A DNA stretch of 36,850 nucleotides from Acidobacteriota bacterium. Its GTDB lineage: Bacteria; Acidobacteriota; Terriglobia; Bryobacterales; Bryobacteraceae. The position numbers and the translations under genes are program-made. The stretch spans positions 1-36,850 of the forward strand of contig JAJYLS010000014.1 in the NCBI GenBank assembly GCA_021787555.1, written 5' to 3'. The notes below the pieces were generated by a model. It saw only the letters and a list, made by a program, of their open reading frames with translations. It had not been told where the DNA came from and made no database searches. Of this stretch, positions 1-7,609 are shown in pieces. The number at the start of each line of letters is the position of its first letter. Position 1 is the stretch's first letter.

Positions 1-397
1 GCGACGCCAGGCGTTGTTCGACAAGCAGGTGGGGCCAGGGCTCGCCCCGCTCCGGCACGCGGTCGCCATATTCCTTGCGGCCGTTCAATGCGAGGATTAA
101 ATCTCCGTCGAACGTGACGGCTTTGGCGCCATCCGAGAACCGCAGCGAACCGTCCGGCAGCCGCTCGGGGCGGGCGCCGGCCAGCGTGAACCGGCTATAC
201 CACTGTGCCAGGCCCCAAACCGGCGGACCCGCCGCTGGATTCGGTTGCAGGACGCCCTGTTCCCGATGCGCCCCGGGCTGTGGGGACCAGACGCGTAAGC
301 CGCGCTTGAAGCCCGGATCGCCGATCAAGACCGGCGGCCGTGCGGGCAGGCGTGTGGGGACCATTGTAATGCCCGCCAGGAGAACGCGGCGTGTCAT
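1..397 (-). CDS. Secreted protein of unknown function, N-terminal part (runs off window)
   Basis: An open frame begins with ATG at 397-395 and stays open to the first base, so about 132 N-terminal residues are visible and the C-terminus lies outside. The start MTRRVLLAG, followed by a short hydrophobic stretch, resembles a weak secretion signal. The rest is rich in Gly, Pro, Trp and Arg, with short strand-like segments such as WYSRFTLAG and AVTFDGDLILALNG, suggesting a beta-rich extracytoplasmic domain. I do not recognise a family. It lies downstream of the SDR gene on the same strand, about 115 bases away, so co-transcription is possible but not shown. Confidence 0.55.
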   Translation of the reverse strand, partial: MTRRVLLAGITMVPTRLPARPPVLIGDPGFKRGLRVWSPQPGAHREQGVLQPNPAAGPPVWGLAQWYSRFTLAGARPERLPDGSLRFSDGAKAVTFDGDLILALNGRKEYGDRVPERGEPWPHLLVEQRLAS

Positions 398-514
398 CGA
401 TTGGCTCCGCCCTGTTTGGCGGGATACGCAGCGAGTATTCTGTTCCAGGTGTCGGGTGCGCATAAGGCCGGCGAAGCGGGTGCGGTATGGCCGAATCTAT
501 CACACGTCGCCGGC

Positions 515-1306
515 TCAGTACAGGCCCTTGACGGCGCCTCCGTCGACGGCGATGGAGACGCCGGTGATGTAGCTGGCGCGCTCGGAGGCGAGGAAGACGA
601 CCAGGTCGGCGAATTCTCCGGGACGTCCGACGCGGCCGAGAGGAGCCTGGCCGGCCCAGCGGGCTTCGATCTCCTGCGGGGTGACGCCCTGCTTTTGCGC
701 GAGAGTGCCCGCAAGCGAAATCAGCCGCGCGGTGGCGGTGTAGCCGGGGCAAACGTTATTGACGAGGACGTTGTAGGGGCCGTACTCGTTGGCGAGCGAT
801 TTGATCAGGCCGCTGACGCCGGCACGGACCGAGTTGGAGAGGATCAGACCTTCGACCGGCTGCTTCACGGTCATGGAGGTGATGGCGATGAAGCGGCCCC
901 AGCGGCGCTGCAGCATCAGGGGCAAGGTCTCGCGGGCGAAGTAGACCGTGCTCATGAGGTTCATTTCAGCGGCGCAGTGCCAGTCCTCGACGGTGGTTTC
1001 GGCGAAGGTTTTCGACGGCGGCCCGCCGGCATTGGCGACGCAGATATCGACGCGGCCATAGCGGGACATAACTTCGGCGATGAAACGGCAGACAGCGTCG
1101 TAGTTGGTGACGTCGAGAGGGCGGGCGAGGACGTCGGCGCCGGTTTCGCGAGCGATCTCGCGGGCGGTAACGCTCAGGGTGGATTCGGTGCGGGCGCACA
1201 GAGCGAGTTTGGCGCCTTCGGCGGCGAGGCCGAGGGCTACGGCTTTGCCGAGGCCCTGGCTCGAGGCGGCCACTACAGCGACGCGATCTTTAAGACCGAG
1301 GTCCAT
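515..1306 (-). CDS. SDR-family oxidoreductase with altered catalytic residues
   Basis: This 263-residue protein is a short-chain dehydrogenase/reductase of FabG-like length. A Rossmann cofactor motif (AASSQGLG, residues 13-20), the NAG motif (ANAGG, 91-95) and a C-terminal GVSIAVDGG are all present. The usual catalytic Tyr-x3-Lys is absent: the aligned positions are Ser157 and Arg161 (LSNSVRAGV), while Ser144 is kept. A similar Ser/Asn...Arg pattern occurs in a subgroup of BKR-like SDR proteins, so this is probably an ancestral variant rather than a recent mutation. The start at 1306 is chosen because it begins MDLGLKDRVAVV and overlaps the end of the upstream cupin by 17 bases, indicating translational coupling. 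The frame is open well upstream, but that extension is cupin and barrel sequence read out of frame. The substrate is unknown. Confidence 0.88.
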   Translation of the reverse strand: MDLGLKDRVAVVAASSQGLGKAVALGLAAEGAKLALCARTESTLSVTAREIARETGADVLARPLDVTNYDAVCRFIAEVMSRYGRVDICVANAGGPPSKTFAETTVEDWHCAAEMNLMSTVYFARETLPLMLQRRWGRFIAITSMTVKQPVEGLILSNSVRAGVSGLIKSLANEYGPYNVLVNNVCPGYTATARLISLAGTLAQKQGVTPQEIEARWAGQAPLGRVGRPGEFADLVVFLASERASYITGVSIAVDGGAVKGLY

Positions 1307-1661
1307 CGGTTTCACCTCTGCGCAGGTATTCGTCGTCTTTCTTGAGCCAGTCGTGGCGGATAGGGCTGAAGATGTCGAGGTCGAGCGTGTCTTCGAGCGC
1401 CACGGCGCGGTGGGGGACGTTGGAGGGGATACGCAACACCTGGCCCTTGGCAACCACGATTTCGCTGCCCTCGAGCTCGAAGCGCATGGCGCCGTCGAGG
1501 ATGTAGGTGATCTGCTCGCTTTCGTGGGAGTGCTCGGGAACCACCGCGCCCTCGGCGAGGAAGACTTGAGCGACCATGGCTTTTTCGCCAGAGATGATCT
1601 TGCGGGCGATGTGCTCGCTGAGGACTTCCTTTGGCAGGTGGTCCCAGGTGTAGTGCTCCAT
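1290..1661 (-). CDS. Single-domain cupin protein
   Basis: This 123-residue protein is a small cupin barrel. Cupin motif 1 is seen as HSHESEQ (His44, His46, Gln50, with Glu49 nearby) followed by YILDG, and motif 2 as IPSNVPH with His84. These residues would bind a divalent metal. Small cupins of this kind act as dioxygenases, isomerases or sugar/ligand sensors, and the sequence does not decide which. Its 3' end overlaps the SDR start by 17 bases, so the two are very likely co-translated and may act on the same small molecule. The barrel gene of the electron-transfer pair ends 25 bases upstream on the same strand. Confidence 0.85.
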   Translation of the reverse strand: MEHYTWDHLPKEVLSEHIARKIISGEKAMVAQVFLAEGAVVPEHSHESEQITYILDGAMRFELEGSEIVVAKGQVLRIPSNVPHRAVALEDTLDLDIFSPIRHDWLKKDDEYLRRGETDGPRS

Positions 1662-1685
1662 GGGGGTATTGTGGCACGGCGGCGC

Positions 1686-3743
1686 TTAGAATGACCAGAG
1701 GATGCTCGAGTAGCCGGTGTTGGCTCGGAAGTTCTGGTTATAGCCGAGGATGTGGAAGAGCTCGGCGTAGTCGTAGAATTGCCAGCCGGCGTTCCAGCGG
1801 ACCTTCTGGGAAATGCGGATGGAGAGGCGCGCCATGGGGGATTGGTAGGTGAGCGGGAAGGTCTGGACGGAATCGAGGAGAGCGGCCACCGGGTCGGTGA
1901 CGCCGGCGGGGACGGGTGAGGGGCGGCCGTCGCCCACGTCTTTGGTGATGCTGTAGCCGGCGTAGAGGTCGGCGCGGCGGCCGAGGGCAAAACGGGCGCC
2001 GAAGTTGGCGGCGTGGATGTTGCTCACGTAAAGCGAGGAGTAGGCCGTTTCGAGAACCGGCCGCAACTGTGGCGCGGCGAAGAAGGCGAGTCCGGTGAGG
2101 GAATCGATGTGGAGCTTGGAATAGCTGACATCGAGCGCGAGCCAGCTATTGGGCGTCCACGACCCGTTGGCGTTGTACTCGCGGGAGTGGGAGGCGGCGT
2201 TGGAGCCGAGGATGTTATTGAAGTTGTAGTGCTCGTGGTACGCGGTTTCGAGGCGCAGATTTTTGGCGCGGTAATCGACGCGGCCGCCGAGGGTGTGGTA
2301 GTTGGCTTCGCTTTGCGGGGTGAGCGGGTAATTGGCGCGGCCGACTTCGCCTTCGAGGTTGACGGTGAGCGGCTTGAGCGGGCGGACGCGGATGCCGGCG
2401 GTGCCGGAGTTGAGGTGATTGCTGACCTCGTAGAGATCGCTGGCGGCGGAGTTCGCAAAGGCGGGGATATTGAAACCTTCGACGGTGCGGATCAGGCGGT
2501 CGGAGTAATGATAGCCGGCGTAGAAGCTGAGCCACTTGCGGGCCATGTAATCCACGTCCGTGGAGTTAGTAACTGTGCGGATACCGAGAAAACGGAAGTT
2601 GATGGTGGTGCCTAAGTCGGAGCCGGTAAGGAACTCGGAGTAACTGGAGTTGCCGTCGATTCTGTTACTGGTGATGGAGGTCATGTTGACGACGGTGAGA
2701 TCGTCGGTGGGGAAGAGGTTGAGGCTGAAATCGCCGGCGAGCATGGGGCGGTGTGCGTCGCCGGCGACGAAGATCTGGCGATTGGCGGGGCCGCCGAACT
2801 GGCTGATGCCCGCGGCCATCTCGTCGGTCAGGAAGTTGTCGATACCGCTGACGTAGGTCATGCGGGCGTCGAGGCCCCAATATTTGCGGCGCGTGAAGAG
2901 ATTCCCGAGCCAGCCGGGGCTGGCGCCGTGGAGCGGCTGGGAGCGGGTGAATTGCTGGAGGACGGGCGATGGCGGCACGGTGCTGGTTAGCGGGTCTGGC
3001 AGGACAACCTGCCCGATCCCGGATTGGCCGGTGAACGTGCTTTCCGGGGTGTCGTCCTTGTAATAATCCCAGCGGCGGAGGAGCGTGAGCTTCCAGCCGC
3101 GGAATTTCACGTTGGCGCCGAGGCGGTATTCATTCCACTGGCGGCGCACGTTCGCGAAGACCGGGAAGGCGGGACCGTTGAAATCGAATTCCTGGGCGGT
3201 GGTGAGCGCCGGGCCGGATTCGGTGTTGCGGCTGTAGCCGAGGCGGAACTGGATGTTCGACTGCGGGAAGAGCGTGAGGTCGTGGTCCTGGAGGCGGCGG
3301 CTGGTGTCTTCGAGATGGAGGCCGCCGGCCACGGTCAGGCCGGGATTGAAATAATCGCTCAGGCGCCAGAGCATGTCGTAGCGGTAAAGGCCGTTCTTCT
3401 CTACGCGCAGGCTGGCAGCTTCGTACGGATCGTTGCCGAGGCCTTCGGTGTTCAGCGTGATGCTGTCGAAGTAATGGCCGTGGCCATCCTTGGAGTAGAC
3501 AGCGAGGCTGCTGCCGAGGAGGCGGATGCCGTCGCCGTAGTTCACCACGCTGCGGTACATGCCGCGGTCGCCGCCGGTGAGAGCAAAGCGGTAGCCGGTT
3601 TCGAAGGACTGGGTGACGTTGTAATCGTCGAGGGTAGTGCCGCTGGGTGAGCCGACGGGCTCCGGCGTGGGAGCGACGGGTTGCTGGGCATTCAGGGCGC
3701 CGGCGGCAGTGAGGGCGAGGACGAGCCAGAGTCGCGTGGGCAT
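1686..3743 (-). CDS. Outer-membrane beta-barrel, MtrB/PioB-like partner of a decaheme cytochrome
   Basis: The 685-residue protein has a signal peptide (residues 1-19, ending LNAQ). A long run of alternating amphipathic strands rich in Tyr, Asn, Arg and Gly follows, and the final residue is phenylalanine after an aromatic-rich strand (SILWSF), the classical outer-membrane insertion signal. The size fits the MtrB/PioB family, which forms a porin sheath around a decaheme cytochrome. The start lies four bases after the decaheme cytochrome stop, with an AGGTGA ribosome site, so the pair forms one transcription unit. No cysteine is visible, so the CXXC pair of Shewanella MtrB is missing; many non-Shewanella homologues also lack it. 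The family call rests on context and architecture, not on an alignment. The alternative is a generic barrel such as a TonB-less porin. Confidence 0.78.
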   Translation of the reverse strand: MPTRLWLVLALTAAGALNAQQPVAPTPEPVGSPSGTTLDDYNVTQSFETGYRFALTGGDRGMYRSVVNYGDGIRLLGSSLAVYSKDGHGHYFDSITLNTEGLGNDPYEAASLRVEKNGLYRYDMLWRLSDYFNPGLTVAGGLHLEDTSRRLQDHDLTLFPQSNIQFRLGYSRNTESGPALTTAQEFDFNGPAFPVFANVRRQWNEYRLGANVKFRGWKLTLLRRWDYYKDDTPESTFTGQSGIGQVVLPDPLTSTVPPSPVLQQFTRSQPLHGASPGWLGNLFTRRKYWGLDARMTYVSGIDNFLTDEMAAGISQFGGPANRQIFVAGDAHRPMLAGDFSLNLFPTDDLTVVNMTSITSNRIDGNSSYSEFLTGSDLGTTINFRFLGIRTVTNSTDVDYMARKWLSFYAGYHYSDRLIRTVEGFNIPAFANSAASDLYEVSNHLNSGTAGIRVRPLKPLTVNLEGEVGRANYPLTPQSEANYHTLGGRVDYRAKNLRLETAYHEHYNFNNILGSNAASHSREYNANGSWTPNSWLALDVSYSKLHIDSLTGLAFFAAPQLRPVLETAYSSLYVSNIHAANFGARFALGRRADLYAGYSITKDVGDGRPSPVPAGVTDPVAALLDSVQTFPLTYQSPMARLSIRISQKVRWNAGWQFYDYAELFHILGYNQNFRANTGYSSILWSF

Positions 3744-3747
3744 GGCT

Positions 3748-4665
3748 TCACCTCAGGAAATACTGGTCCGCGTTGGACCCGTGGATGCGGACGTGGCAGG
3801 TGGTGCACTGGCGGAATTTGGGATCGAGCAGGTTATGGCGGGCGGATTGTATGTCCACGCCCATGTTGCGCGTGCCGGAAGCGCCGCCGTTGTGGCATTC
3901 CAGGCAAAGCGTGAAGACTACCGGGCGGACCAGCAGCTTGGCGTTCATCGAGCCGTGCGGGTTGTGGCACTGCTCGCAGCCTTCCACCGCGACCGAGGGG
4001 TGCTCGTAGACGAAGGGGCCGATCAGGTCGGTGTGGCACTTGAAGCAGGCTTCCTGGTTGGTGATGGCCTGCTCGACCATACGCGGCCGCTGGCCCATGC
4101 GCCACGTCGGCGGGAAGGCGCCATGGGGATTGTGGCAATCGGAACAATCCATGAAGCCTTCGTTGACGCGGTGCTTCGAGGGCATGTCGAACTGGGCGCG
4201 GATGTTGCCGTGGCAGGTGTAGCAGAGCTGGGTTTGCGGCATGGCCAGCAGGAAGCGCGGCGTGGGGGAATGGTGGATGGAATGACAGGCGGTACAGACC
4301 ACGTCGTTCTGGGTGTGGACGGAGCGGCGGATGTTGGCCTTGCCAAAATCGGGGGCGTGGCAGCGGAGACAGGCGTTCAGGATCTGATCCTGGGACATTA
4401 GGGAGAAGGCGTGGGGGATGGTGGTTTTGCCGCCGCCGGCTTCAACGTGGGCTTTGCCGGGGCCGTGGCAGCCCTCGCAGCCAGTGCGGTCGGGCGGGAG
4501 CTTGCCGGAGGCTATCGACTTGAAGTGAGGGTTCTTGTAGAAGGTGAACCAGACATCTGGATGGCAGGTGCGGCAGACGTTGCTGCCGACGTAGCCGGTG
4601 GGTGAGGATTGGGCCGGGAGCGCTGCTGGAATCAGGAGGAGAAGCCAAATCCAGGCCCGGGCCAT
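3748..4665 (-). CDS. Periplasmic decaheme c-type cytochrome, DmsE/MtrA-like
   Basis: The 305-residue protein has a signal peptide (residues 1-19, ending LPAQ) and exactly ten CxxCH heme-binding motifs, starting at residues 31, 63, 99, 124, 148, 174, 207, 230, 254 and 287. Extra histidines such as those in HSIHH and NPHG give candidate distal ligands. Ten hemes in about 300 residues match the MtrA/PioA/DmsE group, which carries electrons from the periplasm through an outer-membrane barrel to outside acceptors, or inward from donors. The barrel gene follows after four bases. No MtrC-like outer-surface multiheme cytochrome and no CymA-like quinol oxidase lie in the window. A TATCAT box seven bases before the ATG could drive a leaderless transcript. 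Confidence 0.92.
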   Translation of the reverse strand: MARAWIWLLLLIPAALPAQSSPTGYVGSNVCRTCHPDVWFTFYKNPHFKSIASGKLPPDRTGCEGCHGPGKAHVEAGGGKTTIPHAFSLMSQDQILNACLRCHAPDFGKANIRRSVHTQNDVVCTACHSIHHSPTPRFLLAMPQTQLCYTCHGNIRAQFDMPSKHRVNEGFMDCSDCHNPHGAFPPTWRMGQRPRMVEQAITNQEACFKCHTDLIGPFVYEHPSVAVEGCEQCHNPHGSMNAKLLVRPVVFTLCLECHNGGASGTRNMGVDIQSARHNLLDPKFRQCTTCHVRIHGSNADQYFLR

Positions 4666-4672
4666 ACTCCAA

Positions 4673-4678
4673 ATGATA
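4673..4678 (-). promoter_or_regulatory. Candidate -10 box of the decaheme cytochrome operon
   Basis: The minus strand reads TATCAT with seven bases before the ATG at 4665. That spacing would place the transcript start close to the start codon. A weak TTGGAGT could also serve as a ribosome site, so leaderless initiation is only one reading. No convincing -35 box is visible. Confidence 0.35.
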
Positions 4679-4729
4679 CTGGCAGCGGGCCTGGAAGTGT
4701 ACGGGAAGGGGCGAAAATTTTGATGCGGG

Positions 4730-6283
4730 CTACTGGACCGTCAGGAGCGGCTGGAGGCGCTTGGCGCTTTCGGAGCTGCGGAGCTTTTGCAGCGCCTTCA
4801 TCTCGATCTGGCGGATGCGCTCGCGGGTGAGGCCGAATTCCCGGGCAATTTCCTCGAGGGTGTGCTCGCGGTCGTAGCCGATGCCGAAACGCATGCGGAT
4901 GACCTTCTCCTCGCTGGGCGTGAGGGCCTTCAGCACGTCGGAGGTTTCGTCGCGCACGTCGCGCGCCATCAGCGGGTCGAGGATGGATTCGGCGGAGCGG
5001 CCTTCGATGAGGTCGCCGAGAACCGATTCGCCGTCCTTGCCCACGGGCAGGTCGAGCGAGACGGGGTCGCGGGAGAGGGCGCGGAGGTCCTGCACCTTGG
5101 CGACGGTGGTTTCGAGCTTGCTCGCGATCTCCTCGTCCTTGGGCGCGCGGCCGAGTTCCTTTTCGAGCTCGCGGGAGAAGCGCAGGAACTTGGTGAGCGA
5201 CTCGTTCATGTGGACCGGGACGCGGATGGTGCGCGACTGGTCGGCGATAGCGCGGGTAACGGCCTGGCGAATCCACCAGGTGGCGTAAGTGGAGAACTTG
5301 TAGCCGAGGTGGTAGTCGAACTTGTCGGCGGCGCGCATCAGACCGATGTTGCCTTCCTGGATGAGGTCGAGCAGGTGCAGCCCGCGATTGACGTACTTCT
5401 TGGCGACCGAGACCACGAGGCGCAGGTTGGCCTCGACCAGGGCCGCCTTGGCGGCTCCGGCTTCGATTTCACCCTGGCGGGCCGCATTAAGCCACCGGCG
5501 CATCTGGCAGACGTTGGCGCCAGCATCGGTCTCGCGCTCGCGGATGAGGCGGCGGAGTTCGCGGGGGGAGCCGGCCTTCGCGTGCAGGTCGTGCTCCAGG
5601 CGGCCGATTTCGACGACGCAGTCCTCGATGGCGGCGTGGAACTGACGCCACTCGCCGGCGTTGAAGGGGATGGCGCGGAGGGCGCGTCCGCACTGGACCT
5701 GCGCGCGGCACAATTTGCCGGCGAGGGTGGCGCGGACGTGGGTGTAGCGCTCGGGCGTGGCTTCGAGCTTGTGCCTGAAATCCGCCAGGCGGGCGTGCTG
5801 TTTGGCGAATTCCGCCATGAGCCTGGTGATTTCCTGGCGGCGCTCTTCGGCGTCTTCGGCGCCGCCGAGCTCGACGTAGTCGTTCAGGCGGACGAGGTCG
5901 CGGCGCACGTTTTCATGCAGATCGAGGGCCGTGCGCCAGGTCAGCGGGGAGCGGGAAAGGGCCTTGTGCAGGCGGTGCTTGCCGCGTTCCATGCGGCGGG
6001 CGAGATCCACTTCGCCCTGCCGGCTGAGCAGGCGGACGGAGCCCATCTCGCGCAGGTAGACGCGCACGGGGTCGTCCGTCGAGACCGCCTCCTCGGCGGG
6101 ATGGCCGTGCTCGTGCTCATGCTCGTGTTCATGTTCGGGTTCATGCTCGTGTTCATGTTCGGGTTCGTGTCCGTGGTCGTGGTCGTGGTCGTGCAGGTCG
6201 CCTTCGAGCCACTCGTGGGACTCATCCACCGCCACCCCGAGGGACGCGCCCGAACCGGTCATAAATTCTTCAAAACGTTCCAT
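4730..6283 (-). CDS. rpoD: Primary RNA polymerase sigma factor (sigma-70/RpoD) with histidine-rich N-terminal insert
   Basis: The 517-residue protein has the full group-1 sigma layout. Region 1.2 ([12 protein letters not shown], from residue 70) comes first, then a non-conserved spacer. Region 2 follows with [28 protein letters not shown] and the -10-reading [12 protein letters not shown]. Region 3 comes next, and region 4 ends with the helix-turn-helix [21 protein letters not shown] canonical acidic region 1.1 is not evident. Residues 31-61 instead form a run of alternating His with Glu or Asp, containing 14 histidines. The ATG at 6283 is preceded by an AGGAAATC ribosome site. It is the housekeeping promoter-recognition subunit. 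The histidine run could bind Zn, Ni or Co, or be a neutral repeat expansion. Confidence 0.95.
   Translation of the reverse strand: MERFEEFMTGSGASLGVAVDESHEWLEGDLHDHDHDHGHEPEHEHEHEPEHEHEHEHEHGHPAEEAVSTDDPVRVYLREMGSVRLLSRQGEVDLARRMERGKHRLHKALSRSPLTWRTALDLHENVRRDLVRLNDYVELGGAEDAEERRQEITRLMAEFAKQHARLADFRHKLEATPERYTHVRATLAGKLCRAQVQCGRALRAIPFNAGEWRQFHAAIEDCVVEIGRLEHDLHAKAGSPRELRRLIRERETDAGANVCQMRRWLNAARQGEIEAGAAKAALVEANLRLVVSVAKKYVNRGLHLLDLIQEGNIGLMRAADKFDYHLGYKFSTYATWWIRQAVTRAIADQSRTIRVPVHMNESLTKFLRFSRELEKELGRAPKDEEIASKLETTVAKVQDLRALSRDPVSLDLPVGKDGESVLGDLIEGRSAESILDPLMARDVRDETSDVLKALTPSEEKVIRMRFGIGYDREHTLEEIAREFGLTRERIRQIEMKALQKLRSSESAKRLQPLLTVQ
6106..6204. repeat. Low-complexity tandem repeat inside rpoD coding the His/Glu run
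   Basis: Short units built from GTTCATG, CTCGTGTTCATG and GGGTTC recur in tandem. A unit of about 24 bases appears twice in nearly perfect form around 6127-6174. They encode the alternating His-Glu/His-Asp stretch of the sigma factor. The copy number is likely to vary between strains by slippage. Confidence 0.75.
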
Positions 6284-6624
6284 GATTTCCTGTGGCAGCT
6301 TACCGCTCGCCGGCCCGGTCCCGCGGCCGATTTCTGGCGCGCTTGATGCTGTTGGAGTGGCCTGTTGGAGGTCGGCGACAGGAGTGCTACCTGTTTAATT
6401 GGATGCAAAACGAGGGCATTCGGTTCCATCGGGTGGGCCGCGGCTCTGATTTGTAAGACTTGGAGGATCAAAGCGATACGAGGAAGGGGATAATGCCGGG
6501 AGAGAGCGTGACGATTCGCGCCGCAAGCCAAATTTCGGAACTCTTTCTGCGCCATTCACACCCTCGGCGGCAGCGGCTTCCTCGTAGGCTGGGGCCGGAG
6601 CGCAACATACCCAAAAAACTACAG
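6284..6624. other. Gap between rpoD and the Gfo/Idh/MocA remnant; no gene seen
   Basis: No frame here has the residue pattern of a real protein. The segment must hold the rpoD promoter (minus strand) and whatever remains of the start of the decayed oxidoreductase (plus strand). I could not assign a convincing -35/-10 pair or a structured RNA. Confidence 0.4.
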
Positions 6625-7562
6625 AAAATCCGCTATGCGGTGGCCGGACTCGGCTGGATCGCGCAAGAAGCCGTGCTGCCGGCATTTCAGCACGCCGGTG
6701 AGCGGCAATCCACGGAAGGCAAGGGAGCTCGCCGAAAAATACGGCGTCGACCACACCTGTTCTTATGACGAATACCGGAGCCTTTTGGATAGCGGCGATA
6801 TCGACGCGGTGTACATTGCCACCCCGAACAGCCTGCACAAAGCGATGAGGCAGCGCAGGCGGGGGTGCACGTGCTGTGCGAGAAGCCCATGGCGGCTGAC
6901 AGCAGTGAATGCGAGGAAATGATTCGCGCGGCGGAAACAGGCGGAGGAAGGTAATGTGCGGCTGCGGAAGGACCTGGCGGGCGGGCCGCTGATGGATATG
7001 GGAGTGTATCCGATCAACGCCGCGCGCTACGCCTTCCGCGCGGAACCGGTCGAGGTGACGGCGTTCGGCGGCAACAACGGGGAGCGGCGGTTCGCGCAGG
7101 TGCACGAAGCCGTTTTGGCGATCCTGCGGTTTCCGGGCGACCGGCTGGCCAGCTTCACAGCGAGCTTCGGGGCTTCGCCGGAGGATCACTGGGAGGTGGT
7201 GGGGACGAAGGGCCGGCTGCGGCTTCGGGCCGGCGTTCGACTACCACGAGGAATCCACGCTGACGGCGGTGATCGGCGAGGAGCGCTCGGAGGAGCGTTT
7301 TACGAAGCACGATCAGTTCGGGGCGGAGATTCTGTACTTCTCACGATGCATCCTGGAGGACTGCGAGCCGGAGCCTTCCGGGCGGGAAGGGCTGGCAGAC
7401 GTGCGGATCGTCGAGGCGGCGATGAAATCGCCGCGGACGGGACGGAGCCCGGCGGCGGCGCCGGTGGAGATCACGGCGCGGTCGGACGAGAGCCAGAAGG
7501 AAGAGTTGCCGCCGGTCGAGCCGGCGGAGATCGTGGGGGCTTCGGGGCTGGGAGGAAATTGA
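6625..7562 (+). pseudogene. Decayed Gfo/Idh/MocA-family oxidoreductase
   Basis: Pieces of one NAD(P)-dependent sugar dehydrogenase can be read in order but in shifting frames. KIRYAVAGLGWIAQEAVLPAF (the Rossmann start) begins at 6625. RKARELAEKYGVDH and DAVYIATPNSLH follow from about 6705 in a second frame. VHVLCEKPMAADS, the family EKP motif, begins at 6865 back in the first frame. KDLAGGPLMDMGVYPINAARY lies from about 6964, in the second frame again, and FDYHEESTLTAVIGEE from about 7230 in the third. About 60-70 residues that normally lie between the EKP helix and the GGPL segment are missing near 6935. Several frameshifts plus a deletion make this a pseudogene rather than a sequencing slip. 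The intact relatives oxidise sugars or inositols. Confidence 0.85.
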
Positions 7563-7609
7563 GGAGGGGCAGACTAAATTAACGCCGGCCCCTCCAGGAG
7601 CGAATACAG

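Noticed and set aside
401-1345. Long plus-strand frame of 314 residues opposite the SDR
   Set aside because: Its Gly/Ala/Val/Asp-rich composition is what the antisense of a GC-rich gene gives. No family pattern is seen.
515-1990. A 491-residue open frame that would extend the SDR N-terminus by 228 residues
   Set aside because: The extension overlaps the cupin and barrel genes in another frame and has Ser/Pro/Thr/Arg-rich shadow composition. The SDR fold starts at 1306.
4787-6346. Long plus-strand frame of 519 residues opposite rpoD
   Set aside because: It is an antisense shadow of the sigma factor gene, which is certain by its motifs.
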